DNA of 64,000 nucleotides. Origin: Trochalopteron elliotii. Taxonomy: Eukaryota; Chordata; Aves; Passeriformes; Leiothrichidae. The notes under the pieces were generated by a model. The model saw nothing but the letters and a program-made list of their open reading frames with translations, made no database searches and was not told the origin of the DNA. The stretch spans positions 500,487 through 564,486 of the forward strand of contig JANPWX010000055.1 of the NCBI GenBank assembly GCA_024734555.1. Direction: 5' to 3'. Each line of letters opens with the position of its first letter. Positions within the stretch are counted from its first letter, which is position 1. Made by a program: the position numbers and the translations under genes. Shown one piece after another: positions 50,361-63,370 of the stretch.

Positions 50361-52358
50361 AGTTTTGTGATGCAGCCTGAGATGAAAAGATTTGGGGAGT
50401 TTTCAGTCCCTACAGGTACCTCTCAGCTGGTTTCATCCTGGCTTATGTTTATATTCATCATCTTTTTACTTTGGTTTTAGCCCAACCTTTTTCTAACCTA
50501 AACTGCCTTTAGACAAAGCCTGTGAGTGATGTGACTTTTGCTTGTCAGCACAGGAGAGGGTGTAAATTAATTCATAGGCTTATTTTGTACAGTAGGTTCT
50601 GGCCTAGGTGCTTTTATTGGAGCACCCTTAACGTCAATAGCTAAGTAAGTCCAGGCTGGATAAATCCTCTGTGTCCTTGCACAACCCCTGTACAATCCAG
50701 GTTACACAGAGCCACTATTACATACCCACAATCACCTTCTTGGCATAAGACCTGCTGACTGATTTATACCCGCTGCATGTTTATTGGTGTGCATATTTAT
50801 GCATCTGTATGTTTTCCTTTCAGGTGGATATCCCCCTCTAATCAATATTTGATTCATGTCATTAGAATAAACCTAGAAAATGTAATGCCACAGGGAGATA
50901 CTTGACCAGGCAGTTTCACCAGGGACCTAGTTATCTTTTGATGTGACTACAATAAAAAACACAGTAGTAGAAGCAGCTCTAATTTGCCTTTGTAAGATGT
51001 CTTAAGGCTGGATGGGAGGAAACCAATCCAAAAGCTGTCTGGCCATAGGGCTTAAAAACCTGAGGAAAAGCATCCCTCAGCCTCAGAAAAAGTGGCATAC
51101 ATATAAATCTGCCTGAATCTTCCCCACTGCCCATGGTCCTGTAAGGCAGCCTGCCAAGCAGAGGTGGTCTGGTTTTTAAGGCAGAAGTGGAAGAGCAAGA
51201 AGAGAGTGCTCTGGGGTTCCCCAGCTGTGGGAGTCATCCCAAGGAAAGGGAATGTGGCCTTGGGTGGGAAGAGATTGTGTGAATTGCCCACTGATAGCCA
51301 GTGCAAGTGAGACTTACTGGATAAGGGAAAGTGAGAGAACGATCTGGGAAGCAGGGAAAATGTGGGTGGTGAAGCAAGGACAACCTGTGGATGGGGAGAC
51401 CAAGGTAGAGACATGAAGTTAACCCAATTCTGAGCTCAGCCAGGTTGCTGTTTTTGCTCTCAGCATCAAAGCTGATGCCAGTACCCACAGACTCTTCTCT
51501 AAAATACATGGTAGTGTTGTTGTGTCTTGCAGAACTCTGTGGCTGCACTGCCAAACACCTCCTGGGGTGGAGCTGATAAATCCATGTTGCCTCCACTCAA
51601 CTGTACCTGTTCCCTTGTGGAAAAAAAACAAGTAGGTGTGTTTTGGCAACTAGCTCTGTGGTTGGGCTGATTTGCCTGCTTTCCCCTTCCCCCATGGAGA
51701 GGGTTTGTGTTCAAAAATACAGCATCATTTGTTTACTGTCAGCCGGAGTCCCTGCTGTGCTTCTGAAGTGCTATTCTAGGTACTGTTACATTTGCTAATG
51801 AATTGCTCAGGTTTTGATACTTATTAGTGCAGAGAGAAGGAAGGGTCAAGCTGTTGGTTTGTAGGTGTTGATGTAGTGTCAAACATCCTCTTAATCCCAA
51901 TATAACCCAAATACTTGTTTGGGGGTTGCTGCAGTGTTCAGTTTCTCAGGACAGCCCAGCAATGATGGAAGTGCAGTCCTGTTTTCACCCTCGGGCTTTT
52001 CTGCTCCAAGCCATGTGCTGGTTGCACTTATAGATGCTGCTGGAGCAGTGATACCTTAAGTCTGCTTCTAATTCAAAGAGAATTAGTAATCCCCACCCTT
52101 TTCCCTCCAGATATCATGCAAGGCAAACCCCCAGCATGATAATGCTGCTGTTGTTGCTGCAGTGGCAGATAGACACGGGATGATCTGGTCTCCAGCCTTG
52201 CTGCTGCACTTCCCACAACCTTCCTGCTGCAGGGTGGGGTGTGAGGAGTCTCCTTGCACCACGTGGGGCTTTTGAGAAGGGGTTAATGAGCAGCCAGAGC
52301 TCCAGTGAGATCTTCAGGATGAATCTGAGTACGAGGGCAGATGGAACCAGGCTGAGAA

Positions 52359-52381
52359 GTGTGTGTGTGTGTGTGTGTGTG
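52359..52381. repeat. (GT)11 microsatellite
   Basis: Eleven perfect GT units followed by a G. It is the longest dinucleotide repeat in the window and likely to be polymorphic. Confidence 0.95.
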
Positions 52382-53829
52382 ACTTGGGCTCTTCCCCAAT
52401 CCGAACCAGGGTGTTTTAGAAAATGCAGTGTTACAGCTCAAGTTTTTAAAGACCTGGTCATGAATGCACTGTGGGCTTGGGGAGAGGGTTCTGTGGCCAC
52501 TGTGGAAGAGGGTGACCTGTGCTCCCCAGGATGGCTCCAGTTAATTTGGTAACTGAGTCCCTGAAGAAGGTGGTAAAGTCTTTTCTTGTCTCTACTGTGA
52601 CCAAGTTTTATCTGAGTAGGGCAAATGATGGAAGATAAGCTTGCACTTGCTCTTAGAAACCCACTTCAAAGAGTATAAGCACTTGGAGAGCTAGGCCAAG
52701 GTCTTTGGATGTGTAAGCAGGAGTTTTAGTAGTGTGTCCAGAGTGTTTCCCAGCATTCCAGCCCTTTCCATAGGGACTCTGTATTGGGTCTTCCTGGGAG
52801 CTTCCTAAATGCTGTCCCAGCAGCAAAGAGTGAGGGCCTGGAATCACCAGTTGTGTTTTACTTATGCACACATGATTTGCTGCATGTACAGCTCATGTGC
52901 CTCTGTGTGTGAGTATTAGAAATAAAACACTACGTTTTGCCAGCGTGTCTTTGTCTAAATCTTCCTATTCCCTTTGTTTCACACTCTAGGAACAGAAGGG
53001 GAGCTTGAGGCTCCAGGGCTGATTTTTGCACGGGCTATAGGTCTGGTGCTGTGAACTCATTCTACTCTGTGATGCCATCAGGTCTTGGTTTTGGTTTGGA
53101 AAGAATACTCGCAGAAGTTTCTTGGTTTAGGTAAGTATCTTACCCCCTGTGCTGGCAAGGAGACACAGTTTAGCCACCTGTGGTCCCAATAAAGCTTCTG
53201 ATGTTGGAATCTATGCTATAAAAATAGGTCCCAAACTACCTTCTGCTGTGGCTTTTGATCTGCCTCGAGATCACTTTAACTGATTATGTCTAGCTAAAGA
53301 CATACTTTAAGATAGCACTTTTCCTATTATTAGCCCTTGATCTGTATAAAAGTGTATGGATCCCATCTAGTGTATTCTGTGTAAGTTAATATAGGAACTA
53401 ACACAGCTCTTATAATGAAAAAATAGATATTTTCTTCTGTGAATTGTGCTCTACCTTCTCTTGTAACAGCATGTTACTGTTGCATATGGCCTGTGTAAAG
53501 GAGAAGATTATGTTGATTGATATATGTAGATATTGTGTATATTGTCATCTATTAACACAGCAGTCACTTCCAAACACACCTCCTTCCGAGGCAGATTGCA
53601 GCATTAGGAGCTCATGCAAGAATCTGGGATGAAGCTGCATCTGAACTTCTGTAGGGTGCTGCTAGGAGTGGTTCCTTATTTTCAGAGGAACTTAAAAACT
53701 GGGAAAATCCTTTCCATTTTTCACTGTGGTTTATGTTGCATTACTGAAATACAGTCAACTACAGTAAGCATAATAATTTATCCTGTTCTAGCACCTCAGC
53801 TAGACCAGTTATTGATCAAGGCTGTACAA

Positions 53830-54070
53830 GAAGCACACAGGGAGGGAAGTCTGCACAACTTTGCTTTTTCAAAAGCCTGTTGTAAGTTTTTATCCAAACA
53901 TTGCATTGGAGACCAGTTGATTTGGCACAGCATTAATTTAATTTATCTTATACATAATGTAGTTATTTTTTAACACCAGCCTTCTTTAATTTGTGAGCCT
54001 GGTGGTGTAATTTTAATGCCTTGTCATGAGAGAAGCAAATGCCAAAGTGTGTTTGGGTTTACCAGACTTC
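53830..54070. other. AT-rich repeat-free stretch, possible conserved non-coding element
   Basis: It contains GCATTAATTTAATTTATC and several other TAAT-type words and no repeat signature. A chance open frame (53614-53973) overlaps its first half but resembles no known protein. Weak candidate. Confidence 0.18.
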
Positions 54071-55047
54071 TCATGAGTACGAATCACCTTCCGAAGGAAT
54101 TCTCTTATTTTTGGGGAGTGTTTCTTCAGCCTCACTGTCCCAGTTAACTTCTTGAACACATAATTGGGTTTAAGTGGCTTTTGTTTAATGCTGGCCTGCT
54201 GTCAGGCACTTGTCTGTCAGGAGGAAGGGACAATCTGCTGATGCAGATAAGCAAGACTGGCTCAGCCTTTGCCACGTTATGTAAATAGCAGATTTGTGGA
54301 GTTGCCCCAAGGAAGATTGTTTGTATTTAATTGGGCAGTCTCTAACATTTGTATTCCAGAAAGATTTCACCTCAAATACACTGAAGTTGATGGAGAGACT
54401 TCCCTGTGTTTTGGAAAGTCTGATCCAGACTCCAGTGGTGCTGATCTCGGATTTTTGGGAGCAAACACAACTTTATGCTTTCATCCTCCTCTGACCCTTC
54501 AATATTTTGTTCAGCAATCAAATCCAACCAGTGTGAGAGATCATATAAAGCAAATTTAGGAGTAGGATTTCTGCAGTTTCCACATATGCTGGCAAATGAA
54601 TTCTCAGTTTTCCTACGTATGTTTGACCACCACTTTTCCCACTTCCCAAACATTTTGATCTTCTCTAGTTAAGGAACAAAACCCACCCAGTGGCAGCTTA
54701 AGCAACTTCAACACACAGTGGAATCATCCTAGTTCTGCAAATCAAACTCTCACATCACTTGTTTCACAAAAATCCACGTTCCAAGAGGTGTCTGAATTGG
54801 TAAAAATGGATAAATAACTTCAAATAGTGACATTGAAATCTCCCTTTGTGACTGTTTTGTAGCTTAGACAAAATTTTAGACAAAATACGTTTATTGACAA
54901 ATGTATTCTTACTGTGCAGGCAGCTTTTACAGCCTCTGATAATTTGTTTGTTCTGTTTATTTTACTGTGCTTAGAAGACAACAGCAATTTGCATTCATTT
55001 GCATCTCATTTTAAAGGACAGTGATAATAAGAAAAGTTGTGGGGGAT

Positions 55048-55094
55048 GTGTGTGTATATGAGTTTTTTATATATAAATATATATGTACATACAC
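55048..55094. repeat. TG/TA-rich low-complexity tract
   Basis: An imperfect mixture of TG repeats (55048-55060), a T run, and TATATATAAATATATATG followed by TACATACAC. It is simple sequence, prone to unwinding, and shows no other feature. Confidence 0.85.
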
Positions 55095-56078
55095 AAAATT
55101 CTTTGTCTTCCAATAATGTTTGAGAGGGGATAATTGCTGCTGGGATTTTACTGCAGTTTTCACATACTGCAGCTCTCCCTTGTACTCTTTTTTTAGTTTT
55201 GCATGCCTAAAGTTTCAAAACCCTGCACAAATCCACTTATTTATGTAGGACAAAAATAATTCTAAAGGGCAACAGACTATTAAAAAAAAACACTCAATGA
55301 AACTTATTGAGGCTAACATTTTAACACACACTGCTTGTTGCACATAGTTCTTTATCAGACCCATTGAGCAGGCAAGCTCATCAGGCTCCTGGAAAAAAAG
55401 AATCCCCCATTTTTGTTTTTCCAACTAGACCAACATTTCAGTTACAGGGGAAAAAACCCCAATCTTTCTGACACCAGGAGCAAAAAATAAAAGTGCGTGA
55501 TTAACAAAAAGTGGACTTAGCATGGGTTGATAGATGTCCTAAATGAGTGGATTTAACAAGTGATTTTATTTTATTAGACTTTTTCCATAGTGTGTGTTTG
55601 GTTATTAATAGTTAATGGCACACACAAGCCAAAGATAAATAGGTTTGCATGGACCAGTTGGTCTGATTCTGAAATATTGGCTTGCTCATGCAATATTAAT
55701 GTGTAATTTCTAGACACTTGCATCACCAAATGTGTGAGTAAAAGGGATGGGTAGGATACACAGCAATTACAACTCTTGTTGATGCTCACCAAGATAGACT
55801 TTCCCTGTTTTGAGGCAGGGAAGTGGCTGAGATACCCAGCATGCCACTCCATGATAGGAGGGGAAAGAGGAAAGCTTTCTTTTGAAACACTAAACTCTGC
55901 TAAGCAGCAATTTCAGCAATAAGGTGTGTTTCTTAGGCCCCCACGCCATATATTTGTATTAAGTTTTGATTTAGTGGTGTGGATTCATGTGCTGACATTG
56001 GCTAAAGCACTAAGCACAGGCTGAAGGATAGCACAGGTGAGATGATAAAAATCCATCCTGGTGTCCACCCTGTATGTG

Positions 56079-56500
56079 GCTGTGACTCATCATAAGGGTT
56101 GGGGTGGTTAATGTGGGCTGTGGAGGGGTATAAACAGAAGTAGGATAAGGCTGACAGTCCAAGTACCGCAGATTTGCTGCTTGTGAAATCATCACCAGGG
56201 TAGTGTGTGGGATCAAGTTGAGCATCTGGCAGCATCCCCTTAGGTACCCCTTTAACACTTCTTTGATTCCACACAAAAAAAACCATTAAACTCGACCCTG
56301 TTCTTTCCCTCTGGCTTGATGGTTCAGATAGGAAGGGTGAATAGCTGTTTGTTAATGACCCCTCTCTGGAAGGGCTCCTTACCAGGGTCGGGCAGTTTCC
56401 CTGACCCACTAGGAGCTGTGAGTCAGCTGTGACTCAATTTTCTGAGCCCACTCTCAATACCCTGCAAAGAACTTCTGGAAATCACCGTGGCTGTGACTCA
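56079..56500 (+). promoter_or_regulatory. Candidate AP-1-type site cluster (four GCTGTGASTCA copies)
   Basis: Four copies of the 11-mer GCTGTGA(C/G)TCA lie on the same strand, at 56079-56089, 56415-56425, 56426-56436 and 56490-56500. Each holds the palindromic AP-1 heptamer TGASTCA. The second and third are directly adjacent, and the second reads TGAGTCAGC, the core shared by NF-E2/NRF2-type sites. The first and fourth share the longer GTGGCTGTGACTCA, but surrounding sequence differs, so this is not a simple duplication. AP-1 and CNC-bZIP proteins bind such cores; activity here is inference. Confidence 0.4.
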
Positions 56501-57565
56501 GGCTCTGCTGAGTAGGTCCCAGTGAGGCAATGAAAATGGCATGAATTTCACCATATTTTTAGTGCTGTGAGTTTCTTTAGGCCTAAGGAAAGGCTTATAC
56601 CCTGTAACAGTCCCTGTGTCTTCCCAGAAAAATTCCTTCAGGCTTTCATACAGCTATTCCTAGGGAGTTAGGAGTGTCATATCTGTATTGCTAGGTCATT
56701 TCTTATGCCTCATTTCAGGACATTGTAGGAGGGGTTTATGTAGAAATCCTGTGTTTTTAAAGGATGTCTTTGAGCTGGGCATTTAAACTGCTTGAACAGA
56801 TTTTATTCCATTACTTCAGTAACTTGAAGTATTGGATGAACTATGGTGGAAAACAACCAGTACAAGCAGTGAAAAACACCATGATGCTTACAGGTGTTTG
56901 TACAAAGTCACAGGGAGTTCAGTGTAGGTTGCATTGGCCAGAGTATTTTGTTTGGACCCATTTATTTCATACTTTTGTTGGAGTTTTGCCTTCTAGTCCC
57001 ATTGAGGAGAGGAACAGCCTTGTTCCGGAATCATGGAGCATTTGATCTATCCCTGCAGGAGCACCCTTGGGTGTTTCTGCTTGTTCAGGGCAGAAGCAAA
57101 AGGTCTGTGGTATCTGTCAGCTTCTGTGTTACACCCACCAGGTAGCTGCCTTTTGTCTGGGAGGTTTATTTTTGTGCACACATGAGTTTATAGATACACA
57201 TGTGCACTCCCTAGGGAAAGCATGCATGCATTCCCATCCTCTGTGAGAACCAGCAGAGCACTGGATCCTCCACAGCTAAACTGCTCATTCTCTGGGCCGC
57301 TGGTTGTCCATATTTCTGAGTTTCTACATACTTGAGTACTGGATTTTGGCTAATAGGAAAAAGTACTTTGATTTATGCACTTGTATTTTTGGAATATCAT
57401 GGAGCCTGGCTCATTAGCCAAGATATCGAGCTGAACAATGCTCAAGTCTGCTCTGTGCCCTAAGGATCTCCTCATTCTAGCAGTTCAAATTATAGTATGG
57501 ATTGATAGATGTAAATATAGTGGAAAATAACTCAGTTTGGTGATATGAAAGGAGGGCAACACTGC

Positions 57566-57581
57566 AAAAAAAAAAAAAAAA
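57566..57581. repeat. A16 homopolymer
   Basis: Sixteen consecutive A with no recognisable retrocopy beside it. Confidence 0.9.
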
Positions 57582-60500
57582 TCTTCCAATTCCCCACATT
57601 CAACTTGAACAAATCCCGCAGTTCTCGGGACCACTGATGTTATCTCTGAACACAGTCCTGCTGCAGTGAGCAAATTATGAGGTGTGTGCTTTTAGCAGAG
57701 ACATTTCAGAAAAAATTCCTGTGGGAGAAGGAACAGTTCTAGTCCTGGCCCCTGTTTCCTCTGCTCCTGGGTCCCACACAAAACCATTGCCCCACACTCC
57801 CCCTTTGGAAATCTTTAGTCCCACAGCTTTCCAGGGATAAATGAGATGTAATTGCTCAGAGCTGACACTGATAATGGGAGGCTGAGCTGATTAAACTGAG
57901 CTCTGTGGCATTTACTGTCAGCACCTGAAAAGTAACAAACCCAAGTGTGCATTTGAGCAGTGTCAACTCCCCTTTTTGTCAGATGTTTGAACGTGTGCAC
58001 CACTTTCTGGTTTGATTATGGACACGCCAGTCTTTTTTTCTGATTTGTGTATTAGGAGATGAAGATGTTGGAATGTGGAAAAGTGAAAAAGGGCTGGTCT
58101 CTCTGCTTGGCATAATAAAGCAATATATTGGACGAGAGGCTAGGTTACTTTTATTAGTGTATTTAATTGGTGTATTTAAACTAGGAAAAAAAAAATGTAA
58201 AGAAGGAAAAATTGGCCAATATCTGCAATGCTGATTTATGTTTCTGCTTTCCCAAAATGAATGATTTGTGCTATTTCTGGATAACCTACTGATTGACTGT
58301 CTGTCACGAAACCTTGTACATAAGTAATAGAGTAACACAGCAGCTTTATTCACACTGATGAGGGCAGGGGGTGACAGCACAAATGGGCCTACACAGGAAA
58401 TGTACTTGCATTGGAGAAAAACGTAATGATGATCCAGTGTCTCTCTGCAAAGCCTCATCTGATCCTCTCTGCCTCGCAGACCTCACTGCCCGAAGTGTAG
58501 ACACACACTACAAAAGAGAGAAAAACCTCAGGTCTGCCCTTGTGATTTTAGCAAGAGCAGAGGTTTCATGTGGTTCTGGTTCAGAGAAAGCATCTGGAAG
58601 AGTACCAACAACAGAAAATGCTGTTGGAGGATATTTTATAAAAGATACTAAAATCCTATTTTGTTCTTAGGTTTCTGAAGTGTGTACCATGGGAATAATG
58701 TACTATCTTTGGACAAAAATGGATTTCTTTCCCCAAAAAGCCTCCTCTCAAATACTTCTTAGAACTTTCTAACATCATTATCAGCTTTTAAGGAAACATA
58801 AAGCTCCCAATCAAGCATTCCTTGCACAGATGACTCAGGTCCCTGGAGAAGAGTTGGTTTCACTTTTGTTTTGTGCTTGGTGCTCATAAAACAGAGAATT
58901 TGATGTGACTTCCTTTTTGGAGCTCTGCTAGTTGTTGTTTCATTCCTGACCTGATCTGTGCTTATTTCAGTGTTGGGATTCCCCTTCCAACATACAGAAC
59001 AACTGTTACCTATGCAGGTGCTGTAGGTGCTGTGCTGGGAGAGCAGAGAAAGTGATCAGAAGGCACTTTGGGAATGTTACAAAAATCAAAACATCCCCAA
59101 CCCACTCTGCTGCCTCCCTGATTTAAGAACTGAGCCCATGTACTTCAAAGAATAGAGTGCAGCTTGTGTTTATGGAGGCCGGGGCTGCAAGAAATGAAAC
59201 TTTCAAGTTATATATCCAAGATTAGAGTTTAAATGTCATTTGTAAAACACTCAAAATGTTGAGCAGTCCCTATGTGCAAACCAGATTGTGACACTATCCT
59301 GTAATTCTTGCTGAAGAAAGGGAAAAGCTCAGTTAAAATATGAGCACCTCCTGAACTTCAGTGCTTTTGGATGTTGCTGTGCTTAGGCATGCAATCTAGT
59401 GTTCTGGGGAAGCCTTGTGGTTTTATTAGTGTTTTATAAATTCACTCTATGTGCAAAGGTGTTGTGCATATTAATCTTCTACTTTAAACAAATTATGAAA
59501 ATAAGAATCTAAAAGTAATTCTCAAACAATGAATATAGAAGAATATTTTGATTTTAGCAACCTGTGGATTAGAAAACTTGAAAAACCACAATCCCTGAGT
59601 TTGAATTAAGGGATTTTTGAAGTCTAAGTTGATTTCTTCTTCCATGTAATGTAAAACTGCTACAGGAGGCAGAAGCCAATCACTTCTTTTCTTTGGCTGT
59701 ACCTGGTAAATGCTGCAGATGAATATATCTGCAGCTATGAATTTCAGATAGAACTGCTCAGTTTGAGAGGAACTATTTTCTGAAGTAAAGTGTACATAAC
59801 TGATGCAGCTTTAACAAGATATAAAAATATAATCAGTAATCTTTTGTTTACAACTTTAAGTTTTCCTTAAAAAGTATTTAGACTATGTAATTTAGGATTT
59901 AGTGAAGGTTGTGAATATGTTTGGGGTTCATTGTTGTTGTTCTTGTTGCATGTTGGGTTTTTCTGTCTTTTTTTTTTCCCACAAACAAAAGCACAGCCCT
60001 CAAGCCTGAGCTTTTGTACTCCCTCTCCCATATTTGCGAGCTTCAGGTCAGTGTATTTTATGACATCCCTTTGCCTTCCTCCTCCTCCTCATGTTTCGAT
60101 CCTTCTCAGAAGGTGGAATAGCTGTAGGATTGGTTTTGCTCTGATGTGAGACAACCTACACCTTCCCTGAATCTTGGAGGTCGGCTGCAAGGCTGGAGAT
60201 GGAGCTGACAATTCCTCTTTGTGGTGGTGACAAGGATCTTTATTTCATTTGCTTGTGTTTAAACACTGGGAAAGACCCTTAGCCCAGTTAATACTCCCTG
60301 ATAGTTTGGGAATTGTGCAAGGGGAATTTTCCTGGGGACACAGCTGCAAGGACATCTTCCTATCCATGCACACTGAGGAGATCCTGGCAGCTGTTTTCTG
60401 TTCTTCACATGTCCTCTGCTTTGAGCACATCAGGTTGCTGGGAGTTAGGACAACATTCAGGCCTGCACACATACATGGTTTGCTGGATTTGGTGTAAAAT

Positions 60501-61102
60501 ACCCATAACAGGGAAACCAGGGCTGCCAGAGCAGAGCTAGACTCATTTTTGTTATTTCCTGCCTCCATATTTTGTGCTTCAGAGGTATTTTTAAGCATTG
60601 CAAGTGTTTCCAGCTGTTTTCAGGTCCTCACAAAGCAGCACAGCTGCAGTCCAGGTGTTCTGTCCCATTCAGTGCTTTCCTCCTCCGTAGGAGCCAAGTG
60701 AAGCCACAGCAGGCAGCACTGAGCTCATCAGTGATACAGGCAGGTAGGGCTGGGGGAAAACTGTCCCAGCAATGTTTTTGGACAGTGAAAGGATTATAGC
60801 TGAACTTGAAATACTTTGTGAAATTATGGCAGTGGTGCAGAAAATCAGTTATAGAGGGGAAAGCCTATGCTCATCCCATCTTGATGTATTCTACTGATGC
60901 ATTTTCAGGATGAAATATTCCTCTTTCAAGAAAAAGTCTTTGAAAGTACTTCTTTCTATCATCTGCAAACTTCAGTCCACAAAAGGTCAAGAAAAGTCCC
61001 TCAGGGGACCACATCTTCCTCTTTCCAACTGAAAGAATTTCATTTAATATCTCAAACTCCTTTCTGGGTGGAATTCCCAACCTTTTCCCACCTCTAATCT
61101 CA

Positions 61103-61141
61103 ACCTGGAGGTGTGAACACCCTAGGGTGTGAACTCCAGGT
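61103..61141. promoter_or_regulatory. 39-bp interrupted palindrome with paired T-box-like half-sites
   Basis: Outer 8-base arms ACCTGGAG (61103-61110) and CTCCAGGT (61134-61141) enclose a perfect 14-base palindrome ACACCCTAGGGTGT (61117-61130). Within it lie two same-strand words, AGGTGTGAAC at 61109 and GGGTGTGAAC at 61125, 16 bases apart. AGGTGTGAA is the half-site of T-box transcription factors. The arrangement could be a paired T-box site or a small hairpin; I cannot tell which, or whether it matters. Confidence 0.35.
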
Positions 61142-61797
61142 ACTACAAGACAAATGTGGGTAACAGTGGTGGAGTTTCATCTGCAATAATAAAACCTAGG
61201 TACTTTTAAAATTTGATATATTTTTGAAACAGGGTTTTGTATGTAAGATAAAACGTTTGTGATTGTTCTTTTTGGGTTGGCAGAGGTTGACCAGTCTGTC
61301 TTGCATCTGTGTTCACCAGGAACAAGACGGTGCAGCTGCATTTTTTTGCATGGGTGAGAATATTAATAAAATCTCTGTCCTTTACCTGACTGTTATTTTG
61401 CGAAATTATAAGTTCTTAGTTGATTTTTGGGACTAGTAATCTCCTTTCAGATGCACTGATTCTGAGCAAAAACCTTAGAAGTTACTGGCAGCTAAATCAC
61501 ACCAGTAAGACTAAAAGTGGGATCAGTTTTAGTCCTACACTAGTTTGAAGTCATAGTTCTCTTTTTTATTTTAATCTCATTCATTATTTAGATTAGGTTT
61601 TTAATAAATGAAAGCTGTGTTTGAGAGCTTTTCTATGTATTTTACATCAAGGCTAAAGGTGTAAAACACATCTATTCAAAAAGGAAAGGGCACACAAAAG
61701 AAAAAGTATCTTGAATGCTTCTGTTATTAGTGAGTCTCCAGGCAACTCCTGGCTGAGGGCAAAGCCAAATTAAGTGATTGTAGTAGCAGACTGATAC

Positions 61798-61809
61798 ATA
61801 TATATATAT
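61798..61809. repeat. (AT)6 microsatellite
   Basis: Six perfect AT units. It is short simple sequence. Confidence 0.85.
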
Positions 61810-61839
61810 TTACAGACAGATACCCCTCAGGAGCAATTT

Positions 61840-62130
61840 TTAACACGTGTCCATCTCCCATACCTTACATCTGACAGCTTTATTTGAATCCAGGCTATTC
61901 ATTGGGAATAAGCAGCTAATTAATTTATCACATGAATATCAAATATGCAATTAGTCCCAGAGCACTCAGTATTCCAGGCATTACCACCGAGGTAGTCTCC
62001 CCCTGCCAACAATGACTCTGAGGAATGAGTCCCATTCAGTGCCTGACCTGCTGTAGAAAGACATAAATGGGTTTGCCATATGCTGCTTGATATTGTACAT
62101 ATAATTCTTCCTTTCTTCTTGTGTTCGTGT
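61840..62130. other. Candidate conserved non-coding element
   Basis: AT-rich complex sequence with GCTAATTAATTTATCACATG, a TATGCAATTAG word and no repeat or meaningful open frame. It follows the (AT)6 run and precedes a T/C-rich stretch. Only the texture supports the call. Confidence 0.27.
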
Positions 62131-62619
62131 GTGTGTCCAGTCAGATAATGGGTTCTCTTCAGTCACAGCAGTGTGAAGGAAGCAAAGGAGTGTTTAGATT
62201 AGAGAGTGCTGTAGTCACAAAGCCCTGAGATGAATATTTCTGTGTAAAGGCAATTCTAAAGAAACACACGTGGATGTATTTCTCTTGGTAAGGCAAGAGC
62301 TAACAGCTGAAACTGCTGACAGCAAGATCAAAGTTAGATGTTGGGTGGAAAGCTTTAAAAGGGTGATGAGGGTTATCCATGGCAAAGCAGATGACAAGGA
62401 GAGATGGCACTGCCACTGTCACTTGCTGGGGAGTGAGGTGACCAGCACCTGGAGAACAGCTCAGGCACAGCTGATGGTGTCCTGGAGGGGAACGGTGAGA
62501 GATTCAAACTCCCAGGCTCCTCTCAACCACACTGAAATTCTGTGTCTGTTTCTTCAAAAGCCTCACCACACTTGGCAGCTGCATTGCCTTCCTCAACAGC
62601 AGGCTCAGTGATCAGACAA

Positions 62620-63370
62620 GCTCCTAAGCTGATCAGATGAAGCTGAAGCACGTTTATTTACTGTAAAGTAAACATCATTACACCTGCCCTTGAGATATTT
62701 TGTAATTAAGTACAATTTCCCATGCTGGCAAACCAAGAGCCATTTATAGAAATGCTAATTTCTGTTATTTCATGGCTAGCTCTGAAGGTTTAACCTTGGA
62801 GAGTCTTCTGGCTGTTGAACAGTTTTAAAGATCAGTAAATGTTACTGTGATTGCAGAAAAGCCTTGCAAGATGATGTCCAGCTCCATTCTTTGTAGCTCT
62901 ATGGCAGTATTTTACAGCACAGCAATTAGAAATTGTTTCTGTCAGATGGAGCATTAGAAGATATTGTTATACAGCACTGGAGCATTTGGTCATAAATCTT
63001 GCAATTTGTGATAGAATCTAAACTAATAAAGCATTAAAAACAAGGCAAAGAAATTTCAGTACTTTTTCAAACTCTATTTTTGTCTGAGGACATGGTTTTA
63101 CAGGGGTGATGTGAGGTTTAATGAGGAGTGGGGCTCTATCAGTGCTTTTGTGTTCATTAAGTTGTATTTCATTTCCTAATTTTGTTTAATGTCTGTGGCT
63201 TTTGATGGATGTTTTCTAAGTTGCTAAACTAATAGCTCATAAATAAAGTACAACATCCATTCTTGGGTTTCAAAATGCAGGCCATTGTGATCCTAGCATC
63301 AAGCTGCTAGTTCAAATGTTAGTATGGAAATCAGTCCTTCAGATTGATCACCAAATAAAGCAGAGGATGA
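62620..63370. other. Candidate conserved non-coding block
   Basis: About 750 bases of AT-rich, complex, repeat-free DNA. It includes GTTTATTTACTGTAAAGTAA (a forkhead-like TGTAAA/GTAAACA grouping near 62651-62672), TGTAATTAAGTAC near 62701 and many TAAT/ATTA cores. No open frame of note crosses it. It continues with similar texture toward the end of the window. Confidence 0.27.

Noticed and set aside
57174..57206. GTGCACACATG and ACATGTGCAC near-inverted repeat
   Set aside because: The arms are imperfect CA/TG-rich words that pair loosely by composition, with no other feature.
57979..58458. 159-codon open frame on the minus strand
   Set aside because: No recognisable domain, no signal or membrane pattern that convinces, and no exon-like context. 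Treated as chance.
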